In this document: positions 7,934 through 16,958 of the stretch, in pieces
Layout of the letters: each line of letters starts with the position of its first letter
Numbering within the stretch: the first letter of the stretch is position 1
Source of the DNA: Levilactobacillus angrenensis
Lineage (GTDB): Bacteria; Bacillota; Bacilli; Lactobacillales; Lactobacillaceae
Length of the DNA stretch: 64,000 nucleotides
Assembly (NCBI RefSeq): GCF_003946085.1
Contig: NZ_RHOB01000004.1
Coordinates: 62,001 to 126,000 of the forward strand
Direction of reading: 5' to 3'
Translations under genes and position numbers: made by a program
The notes under the pieces: generated by a model
Databases searched by the model: none
What the model saw: only the letters and a program-made list of their open reading frames with translations
Told to the model about the DNA's origin: nothing

Positions 7934-10000
7934 TTAGTTTTTCCGGGTACGGCGGTATTGCCAGATGCTTAGACTACTGCCAAGCAATAAGAGTCCCCCG
8001 ATTGCGACGTAGATAGTCTTAGCTTCATTGGTCTTAGGTAGAAGTCGGTCGGCCATGCTGCGGTGGTGTTGGGTTGGGGTGTTGCTAGTACTCCCACCAG
8101 CGTTCAAATCGTCAGAAGATTCATTATTGGTTGGACTGAAACTAGTCTTATCTGCGTGACTTCCCTTATTATCAGTGGCGCTTGTGGAACTACTTGATGT
8201 CATTGAGTAGACATTACCGCTGTCAGTATCTGAAGAGGCACTACTCGATTGTGTACTCTCCGATGAAGAGCTCAGAGATCTACTGGATCTACTGGAACTA
8301 CTGGTACTACTCGAGCTACTTGAATCACTTATGCTGCCAGAGCTATTACTATCAACAATCGAGCTGGAAGTTGTCAGATTATCACTGCTCCCCGAGCTGC
8401 TATCAGAACCGCTCTCTGGTTCATCTCGTTGTTCAACTGAAACAGCAGCAGTATCAGTTCCTTGTGTATCAGCAATAGTGAACGAAATTGGTGTTTGATC
8501 CAATTTATATCCATTCGGCGCTTGTTCCTCAACAAACTCATAGTTTCCTGGTGCCAGCCCCGTAACCGTCAGTGTCCCATCAGCCCCAGTCGTGTACGCT
8601 TCAGATTCAACCGGTGAGCCAGCATTATAGTCAGTCCATCCTGATCCATACGCTAATTGATACTGCGCACCCGGTAACTTTTCCGGAGACTGACTATCTA
8701 GTTTCGTCAACTTTACCGACCCTTTAGTATCTACCTGACTAACCGATTGCTGTGCAGTGGTATTGTTAGAACTGATTGTAAACTGGATTGGTGTGGAATT
8801 GATTTGATAGCCACTAGGAGCCTTAGTCTCGATGAACTGATAGGTCCCCTCGGGTAAGCCATAATCATTGAGAATCCCGTTGCCATCAGACGTACTGGTG
8901 GTTGTTAATTGTGTTTGGTAATCCTCAAATAATTTAGTAGTATCATTTTGCTTTTGCAGTTTGTATTCGGCTCCATTCAGCTGCGTACCATCAACTGCTG
9001 TTTTAGTCAACTTAACATCACCAATGTAGGTGCCATTAATATCCGCAGAACCACCCCACTGAATATTCTTATGTGCATCTCCCGCTATCGTCGGATCATC
9101 TGGATTAGTTCCCGAGCCTGGGTCTGTTCCCGCACTACCAGTTTCACCATCCTCAGCCACCAAATTAACACTATTACTGAGAAAGCCACTGGTTGTCCCA
9201 CTGAAATGATCAACATCTACCTTTGTATAGTAACTCAGCGTTATCTTACCAGTTACTTTGGTAAATGTGATGGTTAACTTGGAGCCATCAACCTGAACTG
9301 TAGGATTCAAGGTGTCCCCAGTTGTATCATCTGTGGCTTTAAGCCCACCAGCATAGGATTGATAGGCTCCCAAGGTATCAGTTAAAGTTACTGTTCCCAT
9401 ACTCTTAGCGGCTGGATTAAAAACAATCTGCCAGACCGCCTGTTTAGGTATACCATTCGCATCAAAGTCATCTTTTTGAATCCAACCGTTTTTGGCAATA
9501 ACGTAATCATTATTGCCAGAACTCGTATCATCCGCTGTTCCTGTAACTTGAAATGTCAGGCTTCCTTGACGATAAACATTGGCATTCGCTAGTTCATCAT
9601 TAAAGGTAATTGTTGCCGTATGGCCGGAATCTGCCTCTAAATCAAAATGACCAACTGTGATTTGATTTTGATCACCCGTTTTAACATCAAAACCGACCGC
9701 ACCATGACTCGCCGAATCAGGTAGGGTCACTGTCGCGGTGTCTTTATCAGCAATTTTAGTACCGTCAGTGACCGTCCAAGAATATGTCAGTCTATAATTT
9801 TGACCCGACTTTAGCGGCTCCCCCGTGTCCGTAATATCTGTAAAAGTATTATTCCCTGTCTCTTCTTCAATTTTGCTAGGCACATCTAATCCCGTCACAT
9901 GATTATCAATACTAGCTGCACTAGCTCTACTTGACCCTCCCCACAAAATCAGAAATCCTACAACCAAACTCAGTAGTCCTAACCCTATCCGTTTTAGCAT
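7934..10000 (-). CDS. LPXTG cell-wall-anchored adhesin with SpaA-like domains
   Basis: A 688-residue surface protein. A signal peptide (about 1-29, ending ASA) leads to an adhesin-like A region (about 30-300) with Ig-like MSCRAMM features (TVTLPDS, TATITFNDELAN, W-IVFNPA). Two SpaA/prealbumin-type repeats follow, beginning 'VKLTKTAVDGTQLNGAEY' and 'VKLTKLDSQSPEKLPGAQY' with typical 'EGTYQFIETKAPSGY' ends. Next come a Ser-rich linker (about 530-640) and a sorting signal LPKTN (654-658) with hydrophobic tail and RRTRKN. It is probably anchored by the housekeeping sortase and used in adhesion. No sortase gene is adjacent. Its AT-richer codons and place between gmk and recN suggest acquired DNA. 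Confidence 0.9.
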   Translation of the reverse strand: MLKRIGLGLLSLVVGFLILWGGSSRASAASIDNHVTGLDVPSKIEEETGNNTFTDITDTGEPLKSGQNYRLTYSWTVTDGTKIADKDTATVTLPDSASHGAVGFDVKTGDQNQITVGHFDLEADSGHTATITFNDELANANVYRQGSLTFQVTGTADDTSSGNNDYVIAKNGWIQKDDFDANGIPKQAVWQIVFNPAAKSMGTVTLTDTLGAYQSYAGGLKATDDTTGDTLNPTVQVDGSKLTITFTKVTGKITLSYYTKVDVDHFSGTTSGFLSNSVNLVAEDGETGSAGTDPGSGTNPDDPTIAGDAHKNIQWGGSADINGTYIGDVKLTKTAVDGTQLNGAEYKLQKQNDTTKLFEDYQTQLTTTSTSDGNGILNDYGLPEGTYQFIETKAPSGYQINSTPIQFTISSNNTTAQQSVSQVDTKGSVKLTKLDSQSPEKLPGAQYQLAYGSGWTDYNAGSPVESEAYTTGADGTLTVTGLAPGNYEFVEEQAPNGYKLDQTPISFTIADTQGTDTAAVSVEQRDEPESGSDSSSGSSDNLTTSSSIVDSNSSGSISDSSSSSSTSSSSRSSRSLSSSSESTQSSSASSDTDSGNVYSMTSSSSTSATDNKGSHADKTSFSPTNNESSDDLNAGGSTSNTPTQHHRSMADRLLPKTNEAKTIYVAIGGLLLLGSSLSIWQYRRTRKN

Positions 10001-10036
10001 CTCTCACACCTCATTCAACTTGTTACATTCACATTA

Positions 10037-10042
10037 AGTATA
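10037..10042 (-). promoter_or_regulatory. Candidate -10 element of the adhesin gene
   Basis: TATACT on the minus strand lies 37 bp upstream of the adhesin ATG within a very AT-rich stretch. I see no convincing -35 hexamer at 16-18 bp, so the promoter may be weak or activator-dependent. The Shine-Dalgarno GAGGTG precedes the ATG. Confidence 0.4.
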
Positions 10043-10121
10043 ACGCAATTAACGAATAAAATCGTATGGAATTTGTTAATTGACTAAATAAATTCGTGAA
10101 ATAAATTTGGCGTAAACAAGC

Positions 10122-10161
10122 AAAGAGTCCATCAACCCAAGTTTGGCCGATGGACTCTTTT
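10122..10161. terminator. Stem-loop between recN and the adhesin gene
   Basis: AAAGAGTCCATC and GATGGACTCTTT form a perfect 12-bp stem with a 16-nt loop, 5 bp past the recN stop codon. The following T run on the minus strand is short, so termination of recN may be partial. Confidence 0.65.
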
Positions 10162-10165
10162 CAAA

Positions 10166-11881
10166 TTATTTCTGTTTCTTCGCATGCTTTTCCTTAACCT
10201 CATCAGCCAACCCCAGCAACTCATTGGCGTGTTCCAATGCCAATTTCGTGACTTGGGTGCCGGCTGACATACGAGCGATTTCGCTCACGCGGTCCTTTTC
10301 ACTCAACCGCGTCAGCTTGGTCTCGGTCCGTTCGCCCACGATTTCCTTAGCAATGAAGTAGTGGTGATCGGCCATCGCGGCAACCTGGGGCAAATGCGTG
10401 ATACATAACACTTGCGAGGCCCGGGCGATGCCACTGATCTTTTCAGCAATCGCCTGAGCGACCCGGCCGCTGACCCCGGTATCCACTTCGTCAAAGATGA
10501 TCGACGTGATGCCTTGTGACTCGGAGAAAATCGTCTTCAGCGCCAGCATGATCCGTGACAATTCCCCACCGGAGGCAATCTTCGCTAACGGCCGCATGGC
10601 TTCACCCGGGTTAGTTCGCAGGTAAAATTCCACGTGGTCCAAACCAGTGCTCAAAATCGGTTGGGACTTGGAACGGGTAAAATGCACAGCAAAAACCGTC
10701 TTATCCATGTACAGGTCGGCCAGCTCGCCGTGAATAGCCGCCTCGAGCTTTTCGGCTGCTTGTTGGCGGGCCTTACTGAGTTGTTCGCCCAGCTTCAACA
10801 ACGTCGTCCGCTGGGTCGCCACTTGACCCTCCAAGTCGTCAGCTGTCTCGTCGGTGGCTTGCATTTGCTTCAATTCGGCCGCAATCTTGTCGAAATACTT
10901 CAAGACCTGCGCTTCGGAATCGCCATACTTGCGTTTTAACTGGTTGATGACGTCTAAACGCCGCTCGATTTCGTCTAACCGGCCTTCGTCCCATTCCAAT
11001 AAATCTAGCTGAGAGGAGACATCCCCCACCGCGTCGCTCAACGCGTAGTAGGCCGTTTCCAAGCTACTGGCAATCTGCTTGAAGGCTGGGTCGAAATCTG
11101 CAATACCTTGCATCGCCTGCATGGCACCACTGATCTGGTCGGTCGCCCCGGGGGCGGTGTCTTCTCCCGTCAGTGTGACCTGAACCAGCTGCAGGGCGTC
11201 ATTGATTTTTTGGAAATTATCCAACCGGTCGCGTTCCGCTACCAGGCTATCTTCCTCGCCAGGTTCCAGTTGGGCCGACTCGATTTCGTTGACCTGAAAT
11301 TTGAGCATATCCAGGTGCTGGGCCCATTCCTTTTCATTGGCCCGCTTATTTTCCAACGTCGCCCGCAACTGGGTGTATTGCGCATAGACCGCCTGGTAAC
11401 GCTGCCGCAACTTGGCCACCGTGGCGCCGGCAAACTCGTCCAGCATCCCCAGGTGCTTTTCTGGCTGCATCAACTCTTGATGCTCGTTTTGCCCGTGAAT
11501 ATCCACGGCCGTTTCCCCGATGCGCTTGAGCGTGTTGGTATTGACCAGCATCCCATTGACCCGACAAGTGTTGCGACCATTTTGATGAATCTCGCGCTGC
11601 AAAATCACGCTCCCATCATCGTGGTCGATACCCAGGTCGTCGAGGACCTGATACGTGGTGCCACCCTCAGGAAACACAAAACTCCCTTGGATGATGGCTT
11701 TATCGGTGCCGGTCCGGACAAAGCTGGCCGACCCGCGACCACCCGCTAACAGCCCCACGGCATCGATGATAATCGATTTCCCGGCACCCGTTTCCCCAGT
11801 GAGAACGGTCATGCCATTTTTAAATGCCACGTCGAGTTGGTCGATGATGGCAAAATTTTTAATAGACAGCTCTTGTAACAC
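10166..11881 (-). CDS. recN: DNA repair protein RecN
   Basis: A 571-residue SMC-like ATPase for double-strand break repair. The N-terminal Walker A 'GETGAGKSIII' and the C-terminal ABC signature 'ASGGELSRIMLALK' with Walker B 'IIFDEVDTGVSG' flank a central coiled coil (about 150-380), as in the family. It acts on the nucleoid at breaks. It lies 76 bp downstream of argR, a common pairing in lactobacilli, but a terminator-like hairpin stands between them. No LexA-type box is visible near its start. Confidence 0.96.
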   Translation of the reverse strand: MLQELSIKNFAIIDQLDVAFKNGMTVLTGETGAGKSIIIDAVGLLAGGRGSASFVRTGTDKAIIQGSFVFPEGGTTYQVLDDLGIDHDDGSVILQREIHQNGRNTCRVNGMLVNTNTLKRIGETAVDIHGQNEHQELMQPEKHLGMLDEFAGATVAKLRQRYQAVYAQYTQLRATLENKRANEKEWAQHLDMLKFQVNEIESAQLEPGEEDSLVAERDRLDNFQKINDALQLVQVTLTGEDTAPGATDQISGAMQAMQGIADFDPAFKQIASSLETAYYALSDAVGDVSSQLDLLEWDEGRLDEIERRLDVINQLKRKYGDSEAQVLKYFDKIAAELKQMQATDETADDLEGQVATQRTTLLKLGEQLSKARQQAAEKLEAAIHGELADLYMDKTVFAVHFTRSKSQPILSTGLDHVEFYLRTNPGEAMRPLAKIASGGELSRIMLALKTIFSESQGITSIIFDEVDTGVSGRVAQAIAEKISGIARASQVLCITHLPQVAAMADHHYFIAKEIVGERTETKLTRLSEKDRVSEIARMSAGTQVTKLALEHANELLGLADEVKEKHAKKQK

Positions 11882-11894
11882 GTTGTGACCCCCT

Positions 11895-11950
11895 AAAAAT
11901 AAAAGACCACTGCTGCTTCGTCAGCTTTTGCTGGTCGTCAGTCGTGGTCT
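11895..11950 (-). terminator. Terminator-like hairpin between argR and recN
   Basis: On the minus strand AGACCAC (11944-11950) pairs with GTGGTCT (11904-11910) around an internal stem, followed by TTTATTTTT. It lies just 8 bp past the argR stop and could attenuate transcription into recN. Confidence 0.55.
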
Positions 11951-11957
11951 GGTCTAC

Positions 11958-12413
11958 CTAATCCGCAAGCATGCGGTCAATCGTCTTTTCTAATTGTAAG
12001 GCACCCTGATGAGAAACACAAACGGTCAAGACGGAACTGTCGTCACCCACCGTGCCAAAGACAAATTCATACCGCATCTGGTCTAACAGTGACGCAATCA
12101 CCGGACCGTTTCCGGGCAGGACCTTTAGAATCGTAAATTGGTCTTGGACCGCAAAGGATATGTACGCATTTTGTAAGGTACGTTGTAACTTCTTTTGGGT
12201 GTCGATCTTTTTTTGCACGGGAAGACTGTAGCGGTAACCCCCAGATTCTGCCGGAAGTTTGACCAGTTGCATCTCCTTGATATCCCGCGAAATGGTTGCT
12301 TGCGTCACGTGGATACCATCTTCTTCTAATAGCCGGACAAAGTCCTCTTGTCGTTCAATTTCTCGTGATGTCAGTAATCGCTTGAGCAATTGTTGGCGTT
12401 CCTGCTTCTTCAT
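11958..12413 (-). CDS. argR: Arginine repressor ArgR/AhrC
   Basis: A 151-residue transcription factor with an N-terminal winged helix ('TSREIERQEDFVRLLEEDGIHVTQATISRDI') and a C-terminal oligomerisation/arginine-binding domain containing the 'GTVGDDSSVLTV' motif. It forms arginine-responsive hexamers that control arginine metabolism genes. The position upstream of recN and downstream of tlyA is the classical Firmicutes arrangement, also called ahrC. Lactobacilli often have two ArgR paralogues, and this one corresponds to the recN-linked copy. Confidence 0.94.
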   Translation of the reverse strand: MKKQERQQLLKRLLTSREIERQEDFVRLLEEDGIHVTQATISRDIKEMQLVKLPAESGGYRYSLPVQKKIDTQKKLQRTLQNAYISFAVQDQFTILKVLPGNGPVIASLLDQMRYEFVFGTVGDDSSVLTVCVSHQGALQLEKTIDRMLAD

Positions 12414-12424
12414 ACCTAGCCCCC

Positions 12425-12460
12425 CTTATGTGATAAAAATGCATAATCTTATCATATACC
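12425..12460 (-). promoter_or_regulatory. Possible argR promoter with ARG-box-like palindrome
   Basis: Upstream of argR the minus strand shows TATGATAAGATTATGCATTTTTATCACATAA. The central TATGCATTTTTATCACA portion resembles the AT-rich ARG box (TNTGNATWWWWATNCANA) but is one base short. Autoregulation is plausible, not shown. Confidence 0.35.
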
Positions 12461-12505
12461 AGACCTAAGTATTTGGAAAGTAAATTCTCATAAATTTCTC
12501 ATAAT

Positions 12506-13321
12506 CTATTGTTTTAAGCCTTTGTAGGCAGCGTCGATGGTGTCAGCCACTGAGACCGAACTTGCACAAACTGCATGTTTATCAACCGAGCGTAAGTGCA
12601 CGAGGAACTCAATGTTGCCTTCGCCCCCACGAATCGGCGAGAAATCAAGTCCTAACACGCTGTACCCGGTTGCCACGGCAAAGTCGATGATCATCTGAAC
12701 CACGCGGGTATGGACGTCGCGGTCACGCACGATGCCGTGACTCCCCACGTCTTCACGGTCCGCCTCAAATTGGGGTTTGATCAGCGCAACCACGTCACCG
12801 TTTAACGCCAAAATAGCCTTCAATGGCGGCAAGATCATTTTCAGGGAAATAAAGGACACGTCGATCGACGCGAACGTGGGTTGACCCTTGGTGAAGTCAG
12901 CTAACTTACTGTACCGGAAATTGGTGTGCTCCATGACGATGACCCGCGGGTCTTGCCGGAGTTTCCACACCAACTGGTTGCTCCCCACATCGAGGGCGTA
13001 GCTGAGCTTGGCGCCGTTTTGTAACATCACGTCGGTGAAGCCCCCGGTCGATGACCCAATGTCTAAGACGACCCGGTCGGTCACGTCGATGTCAAAGGAC
13101 TTCAGGGCTTTGGCTAACTTAAAGCCACCGCGGGACACGTAGGGTAAGGGATGGCCCTTTAAATGTAGTTCCGTATCAATGGGAATCAAGGACCCCGGCT
13201 TATCCAGGCGTTCCTCGTTCGTTCCCAGAATCTCCCCGGCCATTACGGCCCGTTTGGCATCATCCAGGGATGTGTATAAGCCCTGTTCGACTAGTAAATC
13301 TGCGACCCGTTTCTTCTTCAT
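12506..13321 (-). CDS. tlyA: TlyA-family rRNA (cytidine-2'-O)-methyltransferase
   Basis: A 271-residue protein with an N-terminal S4 RNA-binding domain ('KKRVADLLVEQGLYTSLDDAKRAVMAGEI') and a C-terminal FtsJ/RrmJ-like methyltransferase domain. The SAM-binding 'DIGSSTGGFTDVMLQNGA' motif and the 'LIKPQFEADRED' motif are present. The family was once called hemolysin, but TlyA methylates rRNA. It begins one base after the ispA stop region and precedes argR, so it is part of the xseAB-ispA-tlyA operon. Confidence 0.93.
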   Translation of the reverse strand: MKKKRVADLLVEQGLYTSLDDAKRAVMAGEILGTNEERLDKPGSLIPIDTELHLKGHPLPYVSRGGFKLAKALKSFDIDVTDRVVLDIGSSTGGFTDVMLQNGAKLSYALDVGSNQLVWKLRQDPRVIVMEHTNFRYSKLADFTKGQPTFASIDVSFISLKMILPPLKAILALNGDVVALIKPQFEADREDVGSHGIVRDRDVHTRVVQMIIDFAVATGYSVLGLDFSPIRGGEGNIEFLVHLRSVDKHAVCASSVSVADTIDAAYKGLKQ

Positions 13322-14224
13322 CTACTTCACCCGTTTCGTATCAAAATAACTAAAGAACGCGGCCAACAAATCGGTATCCACCGCCGTTGGCACCGTCTGC
13401 AGGGCGGCTTGGCCCTGAGCAATCGTCTTGATCAAGGCCTGATTGGCCCCCGCCAAGCCCAATTTGCCTGGATAGGTGTTCTTGGCCTCACCGGCATCCT
13501 TTTGAGTCGCCTTGCCGAGCTCGGCTGGCGTACTAACAACGTCCAAGATGTCATCGTAAATCTGAAAGGCCAGCCCAAAGGCGTCCGCAAACTGGATGTA
13601 GGATGACCACTGCGCTTGCGGGGTTCCAGCCAAAATCAATCCGGCTTGCACAGCGTAGTGCAGAAGTGCCCCGGTCTTTTCGCGGTGCAAGACCCGCAAC
13701 CGGTCCATCGGCAAATCCACGTGCTCATTTTGAATGTCCTTGGCTTGCCCGGCCACCATTCCGTGGGGACCCGCAGCGACGGCCAAGGCTTGCACCAATG
13801 CCGCCTGGGTTGAAACTGGCAGTGCGGTGGCCGTCAGCCATTGAAAGGCCAGCGTCAACAGCCCATCGCCAGCCAGCGTCGCCATTCCAGCCCCAAACTT
13901 CATGTGGTTAGTCGGCTCGCCCCGGCGCAAGGCATCGTTATCCATGGCAGGCAAGTCATCGTGAATCAAGGAATACGTGTGCAACAACTCCAGTGCCATG
14001 ACCGGTCGCCAGTCGCGATCGGCAGTAAACGTCGCGCCGAGAGTTTGCATCGTCGCGACCGTCAACAGTGGCCGTAACCGTTTACCGCCCGCCAAAACGG
14101 AATAGCTCATGGCTTCGGCTAAGCGGTCATCCCCACTGTCAGCAGCGATGGCGTCCGCCAGCGGCGCATTTAGCCGCGGGACCCAGGTCGTTTCAAATGT
14201 TTGGAGCCGCGAATCAATCGGCAT
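13322..14224 (-). CDS. ispA: Polyprenyl (farnesyl/geranyl) diphosphate synthase
   Basis: A trans-prenyltransferase condensing IPP with allylic diphosphates. The first aspartate-rich motif 'DDLPAMD' and the second 'YDDILD' are intact, with 'GGKRLRPLL' for IPP binding. A small residue ahead of the first motif fits a short-chain (C15) product. An in-frame start at 14251 is possible, but ATG 14224 has the Shine-Dalgarno AAGGGGG at good spacing and gives a normal 300-residue protein. It overlaps xseB by 11 bp, so it is translationally coupled. Confidence 0.93.
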   Translation of the reverse strand: MPIDSRLQTFETTWVPRLNAPLADAIAADSGDDRLAEAMSYSVLAGGKRLRPLLTVATMQTLGATFTADRDWRPVMALELLHTYSLIHDDLPAMDNDALRRGEPTNHMKFGAGMATLAGDGLLTLAFQWLTATALPVSTQAALVQALAVAAGPHGMVAGQAKDIQNEHVDLPMDRLRVLHREKTGALLHYAVQAGLILAGTPQAQWSSYIQFADAFGLAFQIYDDILDVVSTPAELGKATQKDAGEAKNTYPGKLGLAGANQALIKTIAQGQAALQTVPTAVDTDLLAAFFSYFDTKRVK

Positions 14225-14462
14225 CCCCATTGCCCCCTTGTGGCGTTTCAAAGGCGACTTCTTGGTCAGAATCTTTCATCATGGTCGTCAACGTCTTTTC
14301 AGCATCCTGTAAGGTGGCTTGCAGGCTCTTGCTCAACGCCACCCCTTTTTGAAATTGGTCCAGGGCCTGTTCCAAGGGAATGTCACCTTGTTCCAGTTGG
14401 GACACGATGGTTTCCAAGGTCGTTAAATTCTCTTCAAAAGTTGGTTGTTTTTCATCACTCAT
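14214..14462 (-). CDS. xseB: Exodeoxyribonuclease VII small subunit
   Basis: An 82-residue protein with the helical XseB fold: '[37 protein letters not shown]'. It associates with XseA to form the processive single-strand exonuclease VII. Its ATG overlaps the xseA stop region by 8 bp, and its end overlaps ispA. Length is normal. Confidence 0.95.
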   Translation of the reverse strand: MSDEKQPTFEENLTTLETIVSQLEQGDIPLEQALDQFQKGVALSKSLQATLQDAEKTLTTMMKDSDQEVAFETPQGGNGDAD

Positions 14463-15807
14463 GGTTATCCTCCGTTGCTGGTGTGATTGTCTGAATCTGG
14501 GCCTCAGCCGTCCCGTCGCTCAAGTGAATCGTGGCGGTGGCAGGCTTCAAATCGGCCACACTCTTGACTACATGGTCGTTTTGCGTCACGTAACTATAGC
14601 CGCGACCCATGATCTTTAGCGGACTCAAGTAGTCCAGGCCGTTGATCAATTGGGCCACATGTTCTTGCTTCGTCGTCAAGTAGCGTTTGGCTTCGGTATT
14701 CAACCGCGCCGTGGCCTGACTGACGGTCAATTGGTCACGGTGCACCCGTTCTAATGGTGACTGACCGCGCAGACCTTGACGAGCCAATTGGAACCGTTGT
14801 TCGCGTTGACGCAATTGGTTTTGCATGGTTTGTCCCAAGGCCTGTTGGGCGCGGTCCAGCCGCTGCACGTACGTTTCGTACAAGCGCTGAGGTTGCCGGA
14901 ACACGTAGGCCGTCATTAATTTGTTCAGCCGTTCTTGTTGGAAATTGATGCGGTTGTTCATCGCATTGTACAGCCGCGTGCGTTGCTGGCTGAGCTTGAG
15001 TAATTCCTCACTCAAGACCGGCACTGCCAGTTCGGCCGCCGCAGTCGGTGTCGCTGCCCGAACATCAGCCACCAAATCGGCAATCGTTGTATCGGTTTCG
15101 TGGCCGACCGACGAAATGATGGGCAGACGACTGGCCGCAATGGCGCGGGCCACGCTCTCTTCATTGAACGGCCACAAGTCTTCGATCGACCCACCACCCC
15201 GACCAATGATCAGGGTGTCAAACGAACCGTTGGCGTTGGCCCGTTGAATCTGCCGCACGATGTCAGGCGCCGCCGCTTCCCCCTGCACGACCGCCGGATA
15301 TAGCACGATTTGTGCAATGGGATAGCGCCGCCGAGTGGTCGTAATGATATCGCGAATCACGGCCCCACTGGGACTGGTCACAACGGCGATGCGCTTCGGA
15401 AAGCGTGGTAAGGGGCGCTTGGGGGCCGTAAATAATCCCTCGTCAGCCAATTTTTGCTTCAGCTGCTCGTAGGCTTGATACAACTGCCCGACGCCATCTG
15501 GTTCCATGCGCTCCACGTAGATTTGATAATTACCGGTCGGTTCATACAGCGAAATCCGGCCAGTCACCAGCACCTTCATCCCGGTCTCTGGCGTGAATTT
15601 TAACTTCTCAAAGGCCGACTTGAACATGATTGCGCTGATTTTGGCGTGGTCGTCCTTTAAGCTGAAATACTGATGAGCGTGTGGCCGTAGCCGAAAGTTA
15701 GAGATTTCTCCCGTTAGATAGACTTTCCCCAGGTACGGGTCCACGTCGAATTTGCGCTTCAAATATTGGGTCAGCGCTGTGACCGTTAAATAATCAGTTT
15801 GTGCCAC
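14455..15807 (-). CDS. xseA: Exodeoxyribonuclease VII large subunit
   Basis: The catalytic subunit of exonuclease VII. An N-terminal OB fold (about 10-100) is followed by the nuclease domain ('[13 protein letters not shown]', '[18 protein letters not shown]', '[13 protein letters not shown]') and a long C-terminal coiled coil. The open frame extends to 15834, but GTG 15807 is preferred. It gives the family start [16 protein letters not shown], and a GGAG Shine-Dalgarno stands 8 bases upstream. It overlaps the 3' end of folD by 14 bp. Confidence 0.94.
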   Translation of the reverse strand: MAQTDYLTVTALTQYLKRKFDVDPYLGKVYLTGEISNFRLRPHAHQYFSLKDDHAKISAIMFKSAFEKLKFTPETGMKVLVTGRISLYEPTGNYQIYVERMEPDGVGQLYQAYEQLKQKLADEGLFTAPKRPLPRFPKRIAVVTSPSGAVIRDIITTTRRRYPIAQIVLYPAVVQGEAAAPDIVRQIQRANANGSFDTLIIGRGGGSIEDLWPFNEESVARAIAASRLPIISSVGHETDTTIADLVADVRAATPTAAAELAVPVLSEELLKLSQQRTRLYNAMNNRINFQQERLNKLMTAYVFRQPQRLYETYVQRLDRAQQALGQTMQNQLRQREQRFQLARQGLRGQSPLERVHRDQLTVSQATARLNTEAKRYLTTKQEHVAQLINGLDYLSPLKIMGRGYSYVTQNDHVVKSVADLKPATATIHLSDGTAEAQIQTITPATEDNHE

Positions 15808-16660
15808 GTTCCTCACTCCACTCACAAAGGTCAACCGTCTGTTGCATCAGGGTCGCAATCGTCATCGGCCCCACGCCACCAGGTACTGGCGTAATCGCGC
15901 CGGCCCGTTTAACAACGCCATCAAAATCCACGTCGCCGGTCAACTTGCCGTTTTCGTCTCGATCCATGCCGACGTCGATCACGATGGCGCCGGGCTTGAC
16001 GTCTGTTTCTTTAATTAAATGGGTGACGCCGGTCGCCACGACCAACACGTCGGCTTGTTGGGTCAACGCACTCAAGTCCTTAGTGTACACGTGGGCGACA
16101 CTGACCGTCATGTCGGCGTTCAACAGCATCGACGCCATCGGCCGCCCCACGATCATACTACGGCCTACGACCACCGCGTGTTTGCCCCGCAAGTGCGTAT
16201 GCAACGAGTCGAGCATGGTCATGATGCCCCGAGGCGTGCAGGAAACGGGATGATGACCCGGTAAATTGGCAAATAACTTGCCGACGTTCAACGGGTGAAA
16301 CCCATCCACATCCTTGGCGGGGTCGATGTGGGCCACCACGGCTTGTTCATCCAAGCCAGTTGGCAGCGGTGACTGAACCAAGATACCGTGAATCGCCGGG
16401 TCTTGATTGTATTCTGTTACGACTTGTAACAGATCTGCTTGCGAAATCGTTGCGGGAAGCTGCCGTACGACTGAGTTGATGCCCAGTTGGCCGGCCTTCT
16501 TGTGCTTGTTACGCACATAAATGGCGCTGGCGGGATCCTCGCCCACGATAATGACTGCTAATCCGGGCACGATGCCCCGTTGCGCTAAGCTTGCCACCCG
16601 ATCCTTAGTTTGGGCGTTGAGGTCCTTGGCCAGTTGTTTACCGTCGATAATGGTCGTCAT
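15794..16660 (-). CDS. folD: Bifunctional methylenetetrahydrofolate dehydrogenase/cyclohydrolase
   Basis: A 288-residue enzyme interconverting 5,10-methylene-THF, 5,10-methenyl-THF and 10-formyl-THF, feeding formate units to Fmt and purine synthesis. It shows 'YVRNKHKKAG' with the catalytic Lys, 'GILVQSPLP', 'VVGRSMIVGRPMA' for NADP and 'ITPVPGGVGPMT' near the end. Length is normal. It is the first gene of the folD-xseA-xseB-ispA-tlyA unit, about 300 bp from nusB. Confidence 0.96.
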   Translation of the reverse strand: MTTIIDGKQLAKDLNAQTKDRVASLAQRGIVPGLAVIIVGEDPASAIYVRNKHKKAGQLGINSVVRQLPATISQADLLQVVTEYNQDPAIHGILVQSPLPTGLDEQAVVAHIDPAKDVDGFHPLNVGKLFANLPGHHPVSCTPRGIMTMLDSLHTHLRGKHAVVVGRSMIVGRPMASMLLNADMTVSVAHVYTKDLSALTQQADVLVVATGVTHLIKETDVKPGAIVIDVGMDRDENGKLTGDVDFDGVVKRAGAITPVPGGVGPMTIATLMQQTVDLCEWSEERGTN

Positions 16661-16917
16661 GAAGTACTTCCTCCCGTAAATTTCAAGTTATCTTCCATTT
16701 TAGCATAGTTGACTTGAAAACGGGACTGCATCACGCCGCAAAATGAACCGTAAGCTACCCGTTAAATGGTTTAACTTTTTGACAGCAAATGCGGTCTTAC
16801 GAGCCAGAGAAAATGCTGAGACCCGCTTTCGAGCGATGAGATCAGTTGCCGGCAGCGGGACAGTGAAAATTAACCGCCCACCGTCCGTCAAATAGGGATC
16901 ATCAGCCCCGGAACAAC
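16661..16917. other. Non-coding gap between folD and nusB with a possible repeat relic
   Basis: No convincing gene is present; the 63-residue minus-strand frame here has no Shine-Dalgarno or recognisable features. Around 16785-16900 the sequence weakly resembles the structured repeat family. It contains CGCCCACCGTCCGTCAAATAGG, which is close to that family's conserved left arm, and a GAGCCAGAGAAA...GAGACCCGCTTTCGAG stretch. This could be an eroded copy. Confidence 0.35.
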
Positions 16918-16949
16918 AAAAAAGACTGGCCGCTAGCTAGCAGTCAGTC
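16918..16949 (-). terminator. Rho-independent terminator after nusB
   Basis: On the minus strand the imperfect hairpin GACTGACTGCTAG/CTAGCGGCCAGTC is followed by six T. It closes the pepP-efp-asp23-nusB run before folD. Confidence 0.75.
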
Positions 16950-16958
16950 GATTTGTGA

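Noticed and set aside
11108-11749. A 213-residue plus-strand open frame opposite recN
   Set aside because: Antisense to recN motifs with no ribosome-binding site or recognisable domain; long shadows are expected where third positions are GC-rich.
16700-16891. A 63-residue minus-strand frame between folD and nusB
   Set aside because: No ribosome-binding site or recognisable features; the region looks like eroded repeat sequence.
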